Shown here: piece after piece, positions 9,076-18,900 of the stretch | Position numbering within the stretch: the first letter of the stretch is position 1 | How the letters are laid out: the number at the start of each line of letters is the position of its first letter | Source: Anaerolineales bacterium UBA2181 | Lineage (GTDB): Bacteria; Chloroflexota; Anaerolineae; Promineifilales; UBA4811 | DNA: 64,000 nucleotides | Direction: 5' to 3' | Assembly: GCA_002328075.1 (NCBI GenBank) | Contig: DCVT01000015.1 | Span: 62,001-126,000 of the forward strand | Translations under genes and position numbers: made by a program | The notes under the pieces: generated by a model | What the model was told of the DNA's origin: nothing | The model's input: only the letters and a program-made list of their open reading frames with translations | Database searches by the model: none

Positions 9076-9840
9076 ATGACCACTACCATCGCGTTGGCTG
9101 GCAAAGGGGGAACCGGCAAGACCACCTTGGCAGCGTTGCTTTTGCGGTATCTGGTCCACCGAAATGGACACAAGATCCTGGCCATCGACGCCGACCCTTC
9201 CACCAATCTCAACCTGGCGCTGGGGCTTCCCCTGACAAAAACGGTAGGCGACATCCGAGAGGACCTGCTGAACGAATCCCAATCCGGCGCCATCGCCACC
9301 GGCATGGCGAGGCAGGACTACCTGGAGTATCAGTTGCGGATGGCTATCGAAGAGGGCGATGAGCTGGACCTGCTGGCGATGGGCCGGCCGGAAGGCCCCG
9401 GTTGTTACTGCCCGGTGAACCACATGCTGCGCCACATTGTGGACACGCTGGGCGGGCACTATGACTATGTGGTCATTGATAACGAGGCAGGAATGGAGCA
9501 CCTGAGCCGCCGGACCACCAAGGATGTGGACCTGCTCCTGGTCGTGACCGATCCAACGGTGCGCGGTATTCGTGCTGCCGAAGGAATTCTGGCGCTATCC
9601 AGGGAATTGGACATCAACATCAAAAAGACGGCGTTGGTGATCAATCGGGTTGTTGGCGGCGAACTGCCGGCGCCTCTGTCGGCTGTAGTGAAAACACTGG
9701 ACGTGGAACTGGCGGGTCTCATTCCCGCTGATCCCAATGTTAACGAGTTCGACGCCTGGGGACGGCCACTGGTTGAACTGGATCCGAGTTGTCCGGCCTC
9801 GCAGGCGCTGTTCAAGATTGCCGAGACATACATTCATTAG
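9076..9840 (+). CDS. cooC: CODH/ACS nickel-maturation ATPase (CooC/AcsF family)
   Basis: This is a MinD/NifH-type P-loop ATPase of 254 residues. The deviant Walker A is GKGGTGKT at residues 9-16. The family's CXC metal-binding motif appears in GPGCYCPVNH. It dimerises to load Ni into carbon monoxide dehydrogenase or acetyl-CoA synthase. It follows acsV by 6 bp and precedes acsE by 84 bp, the usual place for AcsF/CooC in acetogen clusters. CooC and AcsF cannot be told apart from sequence alone. Confidence 0.92.
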   Translation: MTTTIALAGKGGTGKTTLAALLLRYLVHRNGHKILAIDADPSTNLNLALGLPLTKTVGDIREDLLNESQSGAIATGMARQDYLEYQLRMAIEEGDELDLLAMGRPEGPGCYCPVNHMLRHIVDTLGGHYDYVVIDNEAGMEHLSRRTTKDVDLLLVVTDPTVRGIRAAEGILALSRELDINIKKTALVINRVVGGELPAPLSAVVKTLDVELAGLIPADPNVNEFDAWGRPLVELDPSCPASQALFKIAETYIH

Positions 9841-9924
9841 GCCGCCGGAGGCCGGACGTGAGGCTCGTCGCGACCTTCCGGCTGACATGGATGGACCGTT
9901 TAGTGATAGATAGGAGCAAGTAGC

Positions 9925-10848
9925 ATGTACATCATTGGTGAGAACATACACATAATTGCGCCCAAGGTCAAAGAGGCCGTTCAGAACCGAGATGCCGAGT
10001 ATTTCAAACGATCTGCGCTGATGCAGGTCGAGTACGGCGTCAGTGCTGTTGACCTGAACATCGGTCCGCAGAAAAAGCTGGGACACGAGATACTTCCCTG
10101 GCTGGTGGAGGTGGTCGAGTCAGTGGTGGACGTGCCGTTGGTCTTTGACACCACCAACCTGGCAGCCATCGAAGCGGCCTGCGAGACCGTAAGAAAGGCG
10201 CAACCGATCATAAACTCCACCGATGCCCGGGCCGAGCGGCTGGAGACAGTGCCGGCAGTCGCCAAAAAGTACAACACGCGGTTGGTCGCCCTGACGATGG
10301 CCGAGGGCATGATCCCGGTTGCTTCCGACGAGCGAGTGACTATCGCGTTGGAAAAACTCATCCCGCACATGTTGGAGATCGATTTCCCCATCGATGACCT
10401 CATCATTGATCCGCTGGTGCTCACGGTCTCGGGCTGCCAGGAGTACTGCCCAGAGTGTATCGAAGCGGTGCGCACGCTTAAGTTTGCCTGGGATCCCCCT
10501 CCTCTGACCAACGGTGGTCTCTCTAACGTCTCCAACGCAGTACCCGCGCCGATGCGCCCGCTGCTCAACCGGGTTTACATGGTCATGCTGATGGGCGCCG
10601 GCGTCGACATGGTCATTGCGGACCCATTCGATGCCAAACTGATGGAGGCGATCCGCATCGTCGAGGAACGAGACGAGAGCACCGCAGTCGGAAGACTATA
10701 TGTCGAGCTCTTTGACCGCATCCAGAACATGGAGCACCTGGAATTCGAGGATGTGGACATGAGCGACACCGACCAAGCTGACATCTGGAAGACGGTGCAG
10801 GTCCTGCGCAACAAGGTCATCTACACGGATCAGTACTTGCGTCTCTAG
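9925..10848 (+). CDS. acsE: Methyltetrahydrofolate:corrinoid protein methyltransferase
   Basis: This is a 307-residue TIM-barrel pterin-binding enzyme (DHPS-like family) that transfers the N5-methyl group of methyl-tetrahydrofolate to the Co(I) corrinoid protein. Visible family features are the N-terminal IIGENIHIIAPKVKEA, the pterin-pocket segments VDLNIGP and FDTTN, INSTDA, and IDPLVLTVSG. A C-terminal tail of about 40 residues makes it longer than the roughly 262-residue Moorella enzyme. The ATG follows a GGAG-type site. It links the methyl branch (folD and metVF, downstream) to the carbonyl branch (upstream). Confidence 0.92.
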   Translation: MYIIGENIHIIAPKVKEAVQNRDAEYFKRSALMQVEYGVSAVDLNIGPQKKLGHEILPWLVEVVESVVDVPLVFDTTNLAAIEAACETVRKAQPIINSTDARAERLETVPAVAKKYNTRLVALTMAEGMIPVASDERVTIALEKLIPHMLEIDFPIDDLIIDPLVLTVSGCQEYCPECIEAVRTLKFAWDPPPLTNGGLSNVSNAVPAPMRPLLNRVYMVMLMGAGVDMVIADPFDAKLMEAIRIVEERDESTAVGRLYVELFDRIQNMEHLEFEDVDMSDTDQADIWKTVQVLRNKVIYTDQYLRL

Positions 10849-10920
10849 AAAGTGTACGGGGCCGTCTGTGACCGCGACGGCCGCAGAGGCATGCGAAATC
10901 GGAATCAGGAGAACAGAAAC

Positions 10921-11988
10921 ATGACGGCAAAGCTGATTGACGGAACCCTCATTGCTGCACAGGTGCGGCAAGAGACCGGTGATGCGGTGGCGAGACTCAA
11001 AGCGGAACACGGACTGGCTCCTGGGTTGGCCACGGTGCTCGTGGGTGAGAACCCGGCCTCCAAGGCCTACGTCGGCAGCAAACAAAAGGCGTGCCAGGAG
11101 TTGGGAATGGTCTCCATTGGCTGCAAGCTGCCTGACACTGCCAGTCAGGAGGAGGTCGAAAAAGTGGTCCGGGACCTCAACGCGGACCCGCAGGTGCACG
11201 GCATTCTGGTCCAACTCCCGCTCCCACGGCACCTGAATGAGGAGCGAATCCTGAGCGCGGTCAGCCTGGAAAAGGATGTGGACGGCTTTCATCCGGTGAA
11301 CATCGGGCGCCTCTCGATGAAGGGGCGGGAACCGCTGTTCGTGCCGTGCACTCCGGCGGGTTGCATCGAACTGCTCGTTCGCAGTGGGGTGAAGATCGCC
11401 GGCGCGGAGGCGGTGGTCTTGGGCCGCAGCAACATAGTGGGTCTGCCCGTCTCCATGCTCCTGCTGCATCGTGATGCAACCGTGACTATCTGCCACAGCC
11501 GTTCGGCCGACTTGCCGGCCATTTGTCGGCGCGCGGATATTCTGATCGCCGCAGTTGGGCGGGCCGACATGGTGAAAGCCGATTGGGTAAAGCCCGGAGC
11601 GGCTGTCATCGACGTCGGTATCAACCAGGCCTGGGTGGCACACCCAGCCGACCGAGAATACGTCTGTGCCACCTCCGGAAAAACGTTCGCGGGGCATCGG
11701 GCCGAAGAGTCAGACAAGGGCAGCCGGCGCGAGGTTGGCCAGTACTGCGCTGCCTGTGACAAGGCCTGGCTCAAAGGTCAGAATGCTCCCGAATGCTGCG
11801 AGCAATGCGGTCCCCATTGCGGGCACGTCAAACTTTTCCGAAGGTACAAGCTGGTGGGCGACGTGGATTTTGATCAGGTGCAGGAGGTTGCGGGTTACCT
11901 CACGCCGGTGCCTGGCGGCGTTGGACCCATGACCATCGCGATGTTGATGCACAACACCTATCGGGGTGCGCTTCACACCATCAAATAG
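10921..11988 (+). CDS. folD: Bifunctional methylene-THF dehydrogenase/cyclohydrolase with Cys-rich insertion
   Basis: FolD interconverts 5,10-methylene-, methenyl- and 10-formyl-tetrahydrofolate. Active-site signatures are intact: the YVGSKQKAC lysine, VQLPLP, and KDVDGFHPVN. The NADP-binding loop is GRSNIVGLPVSMLL. FolD is normally about 285 residues, but this one is 355. The excess is one block of about 75 residues, 235-308, between the DVGIN strand and the KLVGDVDF strand. The block has eight Cys (for example QYCAAC, ECCEQCGPHCGH) plus several His, so it looks like a zinc ribbon or Fe-S insert. I placed the start at the ATG with AGGAG 8-9 bp upstream. The flanking core is unbroken, so the insert is in frame and probably functional. 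Confidence 0.9.
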   Translation: MTAKLIDGTLIAAQVRQETGDAVARLKAEHGLAPGLATVLVGENPASKAYVGSKQKACQELGMVSIGCKLPDTASQEEVEKVVRDLNADPQVHGILVQLPLPRHLNEERILSAVSLEKDVDGFHPVNIGRLSMKGREPLFVPCTPAGCIELLVRSGVKIAGAEAVVLGRSNIVGLPVSMLLLHRDATVTICHSRSADLPAICRRADILIAAVGRADMVKADWVKPGAAVIDVGINQAWVAHPADREYVCATSGKTFAGHRAEESDKGSRREVGQYCAACDKAWLKGQNAPECCEQCGPHCGHVKLFRRYKLVGDVDFDQVQEVAGYLTPVPGGVGPMTIAMLMHNTYRGALHTIK

Positions 11989-12115
11989 GATAACAAGTTT
12001 TCAGGCAACGGGCGATCGAAAACACGACGGTGGGCCGGCGTTCCGGTCCACCTCGGTTCAGCGGGGCACGGCTAGCGGCCGGGCCCCGGTCTGACCGCCC
12101 CAGATGAGGAAATAC

Positions 12116-15100
12116 ATGAGTCCAAACGGCAATGGCAAAGTCGGCTCGGTGTTGATTATCGGCGGTGGAGTCGCCGGCATGCGGGCGGCGGCCGACTTGG
12201 CCGAGACCGGCTTGAAGGTCTTTCTTGTTGAGTCCGGCCCCACCCTCGGCGGTCGGGTCGCACAACTGGGTTGGATGTTCCCGACGCACGATTGCGTTCT
12301 TTGCCGGGGTTCGGCCGATCACGGTTATGGCTGCACCCGGCCGGCGATTGGCCCGGCTTTTCCCGACAACAACCGACACCCCAACATTGAGGTGATGACC
12401 CTGACTCAGATTGTCGACATGGAGGGTCAGGCCGGCGATTTCACGGTAACCGTGCGTCGCGAACCGCGCCATGTGAATGTGGATCGCTGCATCAACTGCC
12501 GACTCTGTGCCGTGGTGTGCCCAGTCTCTTTGCCCAGCGAATTCCAGGTGGGCATGGCCTTGCGCAAGGCCGCATACAAGACTGCGCCTCGGGCTGTCCC
12601 CGATGCCTATGTCATAGAGCGCGGCCCCTATTGTGACGATTGCGGCAAGTGCGTGCGGGTATGCCCTACACAAGCAATCGACCTGGATGAACCGGTCCGC
12701 ATCGAGCAGATTCGGGTGGGTGCTGTGATTCTGGCGATGGGCTATAAGATCTTTGACCCGACGCCGTTGGAGGAGTTTGGTTACGGCCGATACCAGAATG
12801 TGGTCACACCCATGCAGTACGAACGGTTAGCCAGCCGTTCGGGACCCACTGAGGGGAATGTGGCACGGTTATCCGACGGCAGAATACCCAACAAGATCGC
12901 CTGGCTCCAATGTATCGGCTCCAGGGATCAGGATCATCCATACTGCTCCTCCATCTGCTGCATGTTTGCCACCAAGGAAGCGATGCTGGCCAAACAGCGG
13001 GTCCCTGGCGTGGAATGCCACATCTTTGTCATGGATGAGCGCGCCTTTAACAAAGAATACACCAAGTACTATGAGCGGGCGCGCGATCAACATGGGGTCA
13101 AGTACACACGCTGTCGCGTTTCTGCCATTCGGGAAGATCCCGTAACCAAAGACCTGATCCTGCGTTACCCTGATGCCAGCGGAGATCTCGTGGACGAGTG
13201 TTTTGAGATGGTGGTGCTGGCAACAGGGATGGAGCCGCCGGCCCGCTCGGCCGAACTGGCCGGTATCCTGGGCGTGAGCCTGAACGAGTATGGATTCTGC
13301 GAGACAGATAAATTCCAGCCCCTTCAGACCAGCCAGCCGGGCGTGTATGTGGCGGGTGCGTTCCAGTCGCCCAAGGAGATCGCCGAGACCGTTTTCGACG
13401 CGGCGGGCGCTGCGGGAGAGGTGATGCGGATATTCCACGATGCCCTGGGCGGAGCACCAGTGCCTCGCGAGTACCCTTTCTTGTGTCAGACGGGTGCCCT
13501 TCCGCCCGAAAAGGAGGTGAATGGACTGGCGCCCCGTACGGGGGTGTTTGTCTGTGGTTGTGGACCGGTCATATCCGAGGTGGTCGACATTGAGGAGGCC
13601 GCTCAATACGCCGCGTCCTTGCCGGGGGTTGCTCACGCCGCCACAGTCCCGTTGGCGTGCTTTCCGGAGGGTGTCGCGCAGATCAAGAATCAGATCGCCG
13701 AACATGATTTGAACCGCGTGGTGGTGGCGGCATGTAGTCACCGTACGCACGAGTCGCTGTTTCAACGAACCGTTCGCGAGGCCGGTATCAACCCCTACCT
13801 CATGGAACTGGCCAACATCCGCGAGCACTGCGCCTGGGTGCACGACTGGCAACCGGAACGCGCGACGCGCAAAGCCAAGGAACTGATCCGCATGGCTGCC
13901 TATCGCGTCTCCCGGATGCAGCCCATCCGGCGTATCCCGATCCAACCGGTTCGACGAGCGCTGGTTCTGGGCGGTGGAGTCAGTGGAATGACGGCTGCCT
14001 TGACATTGGCCGACGCGGGGCAGGATGTAACGCTGGTGGAAATGTCGGATGCGTTGGGCGGAAATCTGCGGTACATCTACTACCTGGCAGAGGGCCTAAA
14101 TCCACATCGCTTGCTGCGTGACCTGGTCAATCGCATACGGGGAAACCACCGAATAGATGTCCTCCTGCGCAGCCAGCTGAAATCGATGAGTGGGTCTATT
14201 GGGCGGTTCAGGAGCGTGATCGAGACTTGGCCAACATCGGACACGCCGACGACAACTGAGGTGGAACATGGCGCGATCGTCGTGGCCACCGGCGGTCGGG
14301 AGGGAACTACGCGGAAATACCTCTATGGCCAGGATCCCCGCGTTGTGACGCAACTCCAATTGGAGGACTGGATAGCCCATCAACCAGAAAAGGTGGCCAA
14401 CCTAAGGCACCTGGTGATGGTGCAATGCGTTGAATCGGACGAAGTCGGTTACTTTTACTGCTCGCGCACCTGCTGCACCAGCACCATGAAGAACGCCATT
14501 CGGGTAAAGATGCTCAACCCCGATTGCCAGGTGACCGTGCTGTACAAGGATATCATCACCTACGGTTTTCGAGAGCAGTACTACACGGAGGCTCGTAGGC
14601 GTGGGGTGCTGTTTATCCGCTATGCCGATGAACGGCTGCCACTGGTGGATCTGGTCGACGGCGAGCTTGAGGTCAGCGTCACTGATCCCAGCCTGGACCT
14701 TCGGCCCTACAAATTGAAACCGGATCTGATTTCTTTGAGCATGCCGGTGGTACCGTCTGATCTGACGGCCCAACTCGCCGGGAAACTGAAGCTTCCGCTC
14801 TCGAGCGAAGGCTTTTTCCTGGAGGCGGATCTCAAGATGCGGCCGATGGATTTTGTGGCCGAGGGAATCTACCTGTGTGGTATGGCCCACTACCCGCGTT
14901 TCATCGAGGAATCGATCTCCAGCGCACAGGCCGCAGCCGGCCGCGCATTGACTATCCTTAGCCAGAGCCCGCTATACGTCGGCGGTGTGATAGCCGAGGT
15001 TGATCCGGAAAAGTGCGTCGGTTGTCTTACCTGTGTCCGCACCTGTCCCTTTAGCATACCGCATCTGCTGTATGACCGGGCCGGGGTGGGCGACTTGGGT

Positions 15101-15265
15101 GGCCATGCGTGGATCGATCCGGCCATTTGCCAGGGTTGCGGAACTTGCACCGGCGAATGCCCCGCAGCCGCCATCGAACTGGTGAACTATCGGGATGCGG
15201 ATGTGTTCCTGGGCGGCAACTGGCTGGGCGCGTGGCTTCCCCAGGCCGCGACGGAAGAACGGTGA
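12116..15265 (+). CDS. HdrA-like iron-sulfur flavoprotein with two HdrA halves (module 1)
   Basis: This is a heterodisulfide reductase A-like protein of about 1050 residues. The first FAD Rossmann motif is IIGGGVAGMRAAADLAETG. Two ferredoxin motifs follow (CINCRLCAVVCPV and CDDCGKCVRVCPT), then the HdrA signature CIGSRDQDHPYCSSICCMFA. A second FAD-binding half begins with VLGGGVSGMTAALTLADAG. The C-terminus has a 2x[4Fe-4S] ferredoxin (CVGCLTCVRTCPF, CQGCGTCTGECPA). The usual NDCSMC segment of the N-terminal domain is replaced by HDCVLCRGSADHGYGCTRP. HdrA carries the bifurcating flavin in such complexes. Unlike the two paralogues downstream, it has no NAD(P)H module. I chose the ATG at 12116 because GAGG lies 6 bp before it; an ATG 12 bp earlier is possible. 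mvhD follows by 5 bp. Confidence 0.88.
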   Translation: MSPNGNGKVGSVLIIGGGVAGMRAAADLAETGLKVFLVESGPTLGGRVAQLGWMFPTHDCVLCRGSADHGYGCTRPAIGPAFPDNNRHPNIEVMTLTQIVDMEGQAGDFTVTVRREPRHVNVDRCINCRLCAVVCPVSLPSEFQVGMALRKAAYKTAPRAVPDAYVIERGPYCDDCGKCVRVCPTQAIDLDEPVRIEQIRVGAVILAMGYKIFDPTPLEEFGYGRYQNVVTPMQYERLASRSGPTEGNVARLSDGRIPNKIAWLQCIGSRDQDHPYCSSICCMFATKEAMLAKQRVPGVECHIFVMDERAFNKEYTKYYERARDQHGVKYTRCRVSAIREDPVTKDLILRYPDASGDLVDECFEMVVLATGMEPPARSAELAGILGVSLNEYGFCETDKFQPLQTSQPGVYVAGAFQSPKEIAETVFDAAGAAGEVMRIFHDALGGAPVPREYPFLCQTGALPPEKEVNGLAPRTGVFVCGCGPVISEVVDIEEAAQYAASLPGVAHAATVPLACFPEGVAQIKNQIAEHDLNRVVVAACSHRTHESLFQRTVREAGINPYLMELANIREHCAWVHDWQPERATRKAKELIRMAAYRVSRMQPIRRIPIQPVRRALVLGGGVSGMTAALTLADAGQDVTLVEMSDALGGNLRYIYYLAEGLNPHRLLRDLVNRIRGNHRIDVLLRSQLKSMSGSIGRFRSVIETWPTSDTPTTTEVEHGAIVVATGGREGTTRKYLYGQDPRVVTQLQLEDWIAHQPEKVANLRHLVMVQCVESDEVGYFYCSRTCCTSTMKNAIRVKMLNPDCQVTVLYKDIITYGFREQYYTEARRRGVLFIRYADERLPLVDLVDGELEVSVTDPSLDLRPYKLKPDLISLSMPVVPSDLTAQLAGKLKLPLSSEGFFLEADLKMRPMDFVAEGIYLCGMAHYPRFIEESISSAQAAAGRALTILSQSPLYVGGVIAEVDPEKCVGCLTCVRTCPFSIPHLLYDRAGVGDLGGHAWIDPAICQGCGTCTGECPAAAIELVNYRDADVFLGGNWLGAWLPQAATEER

Positions 15266-15270
15266 AACCC

Positions 15271-15750
15271 ATGGCCACTGATCAGGGACCAATCCAGATT
15301 TCGTCCGACAACATGTTTGAACCAGACCTGACGCTGTTCACCTGCAACTATTGCGCCTACATGGCCGGTGACACAGCCGGTGCGCTGCGTCTACAATACC
15401 CGGCCAATGTCAAAATGGTCCGGCTTCCCTGCACGGGCAAGATCGATGTGCGTTATATCCTGGCTGCATTCGAGCAAGGGGCCGATGGCGTGTATATCGT
15501 CGCCTGCCCGATCGGTACTTGCCACCATGTTCGGGGTAACGAGCGGGCCCGTTCGCGGGTGGCTTTGGCGAAGAAGGTGCTGGACCAGATTGGCCTGGGC
15601 AGTGATCGGCTGGAGATCCATTTCCTGTCCGCCGGTCAAGGCACCACCTATGCTGCGGTGGCCAGGGATATGGTGGAGAAAATCCGCCGTTTAGGTCCGA
15701 ACCCGCTGCGCGCAAACCGTCTGGAGGCGTATCGACCAGGGAACGGCTGA
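15271..15750 (+). CDS. MvhD-like electron-transfer subunit (Cys form)
   Basis: This 159-residue MvhD/HdrA-partner protein of the methyl-viologen-reducing hydrogenase delta family carries a [2Fe-2S] cluster and docks on HdrA. Family landmarks are the N-terminal FTCNYCAYMAGDTAG, LPCTGKIDVRYIL, and the CX4C motif CPIGTCHHVRGN. This copy has Cys where the two later copies have a TGA codon, and one residue fewer before it. It is placed 5 bp after HdrA module 1, so the pair is a unit. An ATG at 15271 gives the family N-terminus. Confidence 0.88.
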   Translation: MATDQGPIQISSDNMFEPDLTLFTCNYCAYMAGDTAGALRLQYPANVKMVRLPCTGKIDVRYILAAFEQGADGVYIVACPIGTCHHVRGNERARSRVALAKKVLDQIGLGSDRLEIHFLSAGQGTTYAAVARDMVEKIRRLGPNPLRANRLEAYRPGNG

Positions 15751-15839
15751 GCGTTGACGACGCAGACCGCTCGAACCTCCTGGTTATTAATTACTACTCG
15801 ACACAGATGCAGGTAGTGCTTAACGGCCAGTTCGGACTA

Positions 15840-15868
15840 TGGACGCGCATTGTGGCTAACCCTATAAT
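15840..15868 (+). promoter_or_regulatory. Candidate sigma70 promoter for the fusion-HdrA operon
   Basis: TGGACG (4 of 6 to the -35 consensus) is followed after 17 bp by a perfect TATAAT at 15863-15868. It lies in the 171-bp gap between mvhD module 1 and the first HdrA fusion gene, giving a 5' leader of about 45 bases. This is sequence match only. Confidence 0.5.
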
Positions 15869-15921
15869 GTGAGCGTGGCCTGGAGAACCACTGCCTGTGG
15901 CGCCAACGTACGGGAGAACCT

Positions 15922-18900
15922 ATGGATAGCAATTCACCTGATGGAAAGCCCCTGGTAGGGGCCGTCATGGTGGTGGGGGGCGGTATCGCGGGGATGCAGG
16001 CGTCGCTGGACCTCGGCGAACAGGGGTTCAGGGTCTATTTGGTGGAGTCGGAGTCGGCGATTGGCGGCCACATGGCCCAATTGGACAAGACGTTTCCCAC
16101 CAATGACTGCTCCATGTGTACCATCAGCCCGAAATTGGTGGACGTCGGCCGGCACATCAACATCGAATTGCTGACCGACACAGACGTGCTGGACATGGCG
16201 GGCGCGCCGGGCGACCTCACCGTCCGAGTCAGACGCCGGCCGCGGTACATTGACTTGACCAAATGTGTGGGTTGTGGAGACTGCGCCAACGTCTGTCCGG
16301 TCATTCTGCCGGACCATTTTAACGAGCAATTGACGGATCGGCGCGCTGCGTTCAAGCTGTACCCTCAGGCCGTGCCCAACGCCTATGCCCTCGAGAAACG
16401 GGGTATTGCACCTTGCCGCGATGCCTGTCCGGCCGGGCAACGCGCGCAGGGGTATATCGCGCTGATCCGGGATGGCCGTCCCGAGGACGCCCTCCGCGTC
16501 ATCAAGGAGGATAATCCCTTCCCCGGGATCTGCGGTCGGATCTGCAATCATCGCTGCGAGACTGCCTGCAACCGGGGCAAGGTGGACGAAGCCATCAATA
16601 TCCGCGCGCTCAAGCGCTACGTCACCGACACAGTGTACGCTCAGCCACGGGTGCCGGTCCCGCCGGCGGAGCGCCAATACGAACAGCGAGTGGCCATCAT
16701 CGGCGCCGGGCCGTGCGGCCTTACGGCCGCCAAGGATCTCTGCCATGAAGGGTACGGCGTGACCGTCATCGAGGCGTTGCCGGTCGCCGGTGGCATGTTA
16801 CGGGTCGGGGTACCCGAGTACCGGCTACCTACTGCCATCATTGACCGGGAGGTGCAGGACATTATTGACCTGGGTGTCGAACTGCGCCTGAACACGGTGG
16901 TGGAGAATCTGGACGACCTTTTTGCTGAGGGGTTCGACGCTGTGCTCATTGCGGTAGGAGCACACGAGGGGATACGGCTCCCCATTCCTGGGGCACAACT
17001 GGATGGCGTGTTGGTCAATACGCACTTTTTGCGCGACGTCCGACTGGGCAAGCACAACGGCAACAGCCGGTTAGGACGGGTTCTGGTTCTGGGTGGCGGG
17101 AACGTGGCGATGGACTGCGCGCGTACCGCTGTCCGACTGGGCGCGGACTCGGTGAGCATGGCCTGTCTCGAGCCGCGCGACGGTCTTCCGTGCCATGTGT
17201 GGGAAGCCCAGGCGGCCGAGGAAGAGGGAGTCACAATTTTCCCCAGCCGCACCTTTCTGCGAATACTGGATGATGGCTTGGGTCGGGCGCGCGGGGTAGA
17301 GTGCAACCGGGTGACTTCGTTCTCGTTCGATCCCACCGGCCGGCTGGAGTTGGAGACTGAACCGCTCTCCAATCATGTGTTGGACTGCGACACGGTGATC
17401 TTTTCTGTGGGTCAGCGCGCCGGTCTTGCTTTCATCCCGGATGATGCCGGCGTTGGCCTGACCTCCAAACGGACCGTCGCCATCAACCCGAATACGATGG
17501 CTGCCACCCGACCGGGCGTGTTCGCCGCCGGCGACAGCGTCAGCGGCACCGCTTTTGTGATCGAGGCGGTCGCCAGCGGCCATACCGCAGCTCGTTCGAT
17601 TCACCGCTACCTTCGGGGCATGTACCTTGAGGCGCCGCACAAGCCTGAACTGCCGGTCGTTCAGATTACCGAGGCAGAGATAGAGCACCGCAAGCAGATC
17701 GGTGATATCCACATCCAGCGCCGGGTTCCAATGCAGGAATTGCCCGCTGAGAGACGCAGAGCGAGCTTTGACGAGGTGGAGCAGGGGTACGATGACGTGT
17801 CGGCGCAGGCTGAGGCGGCTCGCTGCCTGGCGTGCGGATTGTGCTCCGAGTGCCTGAGCTGTGTTTACGAGTGCAAGGCAAATGCCATCGTCCACGACAT
17901 GGTTGCTCAGACCGAGACGATTCGGGTGGGCGCTCTCATCCTCGCGCCGGGTTTCAAACCCTATCCGGCTGAGTTGTCGCAGGAGTATGGTTTTGGGCGT
18001 TACCCGAACGTGGTAACCGCGCTTCAGTTCGAGCGTTTGCTTTCCGCATCCGGACCTACCCAGGGCCACGTGGTCCGACCATCAAACCACAAGCCGGCGA
18101 AGAAGATTGCCTTCCTTCAGTGCATCGGCTCGCGGGATCGCATGCATGACTATTGTTCGTCGGTTTGCTGCATGTATGCCACCAAGCAAGCCATCATGGC
18201 CAAAGAGCACGAGCCGGACACCGAGATCCAGGTCTTTATGATGGACATGCGCTCCTTCAGCAAGGGCTACGAGGAGTACTTTCATCGAGCGCGTGACAAA
18301 TACGGTGTCAAGTACACCCGCTGCCGGGTATCGGCCGTGCGGCGCAACCCGCTGACCGAGAATCTGCTGGTGCGTTATGTTGTGGACGGTCCTGGCGCCC
18401 GACTACCAAAGGAGGAGGAGTTCGATCTGGTTGTCCTTTCGGTGGGCATGGAGATCGGCGAATCGACGCGGAACCTGGCGCGACAACTTGGCATCCAGTT
18501 GGATTCGTACGGGTTTGCCCGGACCGATAGCTTTCATCCGCTCCAGACCAGCCGGCCAGGGGTTTTCGCCATTGGCCCTCTGCGGGAGCCCAAAGACATC
18601 CCCGAATCCGTGGTTGAGGCCAGCGGCGGCGCGGCGGCTGCGGCTGAGCTGTTGGCGCCGGTTCGGGGCACAATGGCCACCCGCAAAGAGTACCCGCCGG
18701 AGCGGGATGTGTCGACCGAAGATCCCAAAGTCGGCGTCTTTGTGTGCCATTGTGGATCCAACATCGGCGGCTTTCTGGACGTTCCCGACGTGGCCGAGTA
18801 TGCTCGGAGTCTTCCGGGCGTGGTTCACGCTGAGCACAACCTCTACACCTGTTCGCAGGATTCCATCGTGCACATAACGGAACAGGTGAAGGAATTGGGG

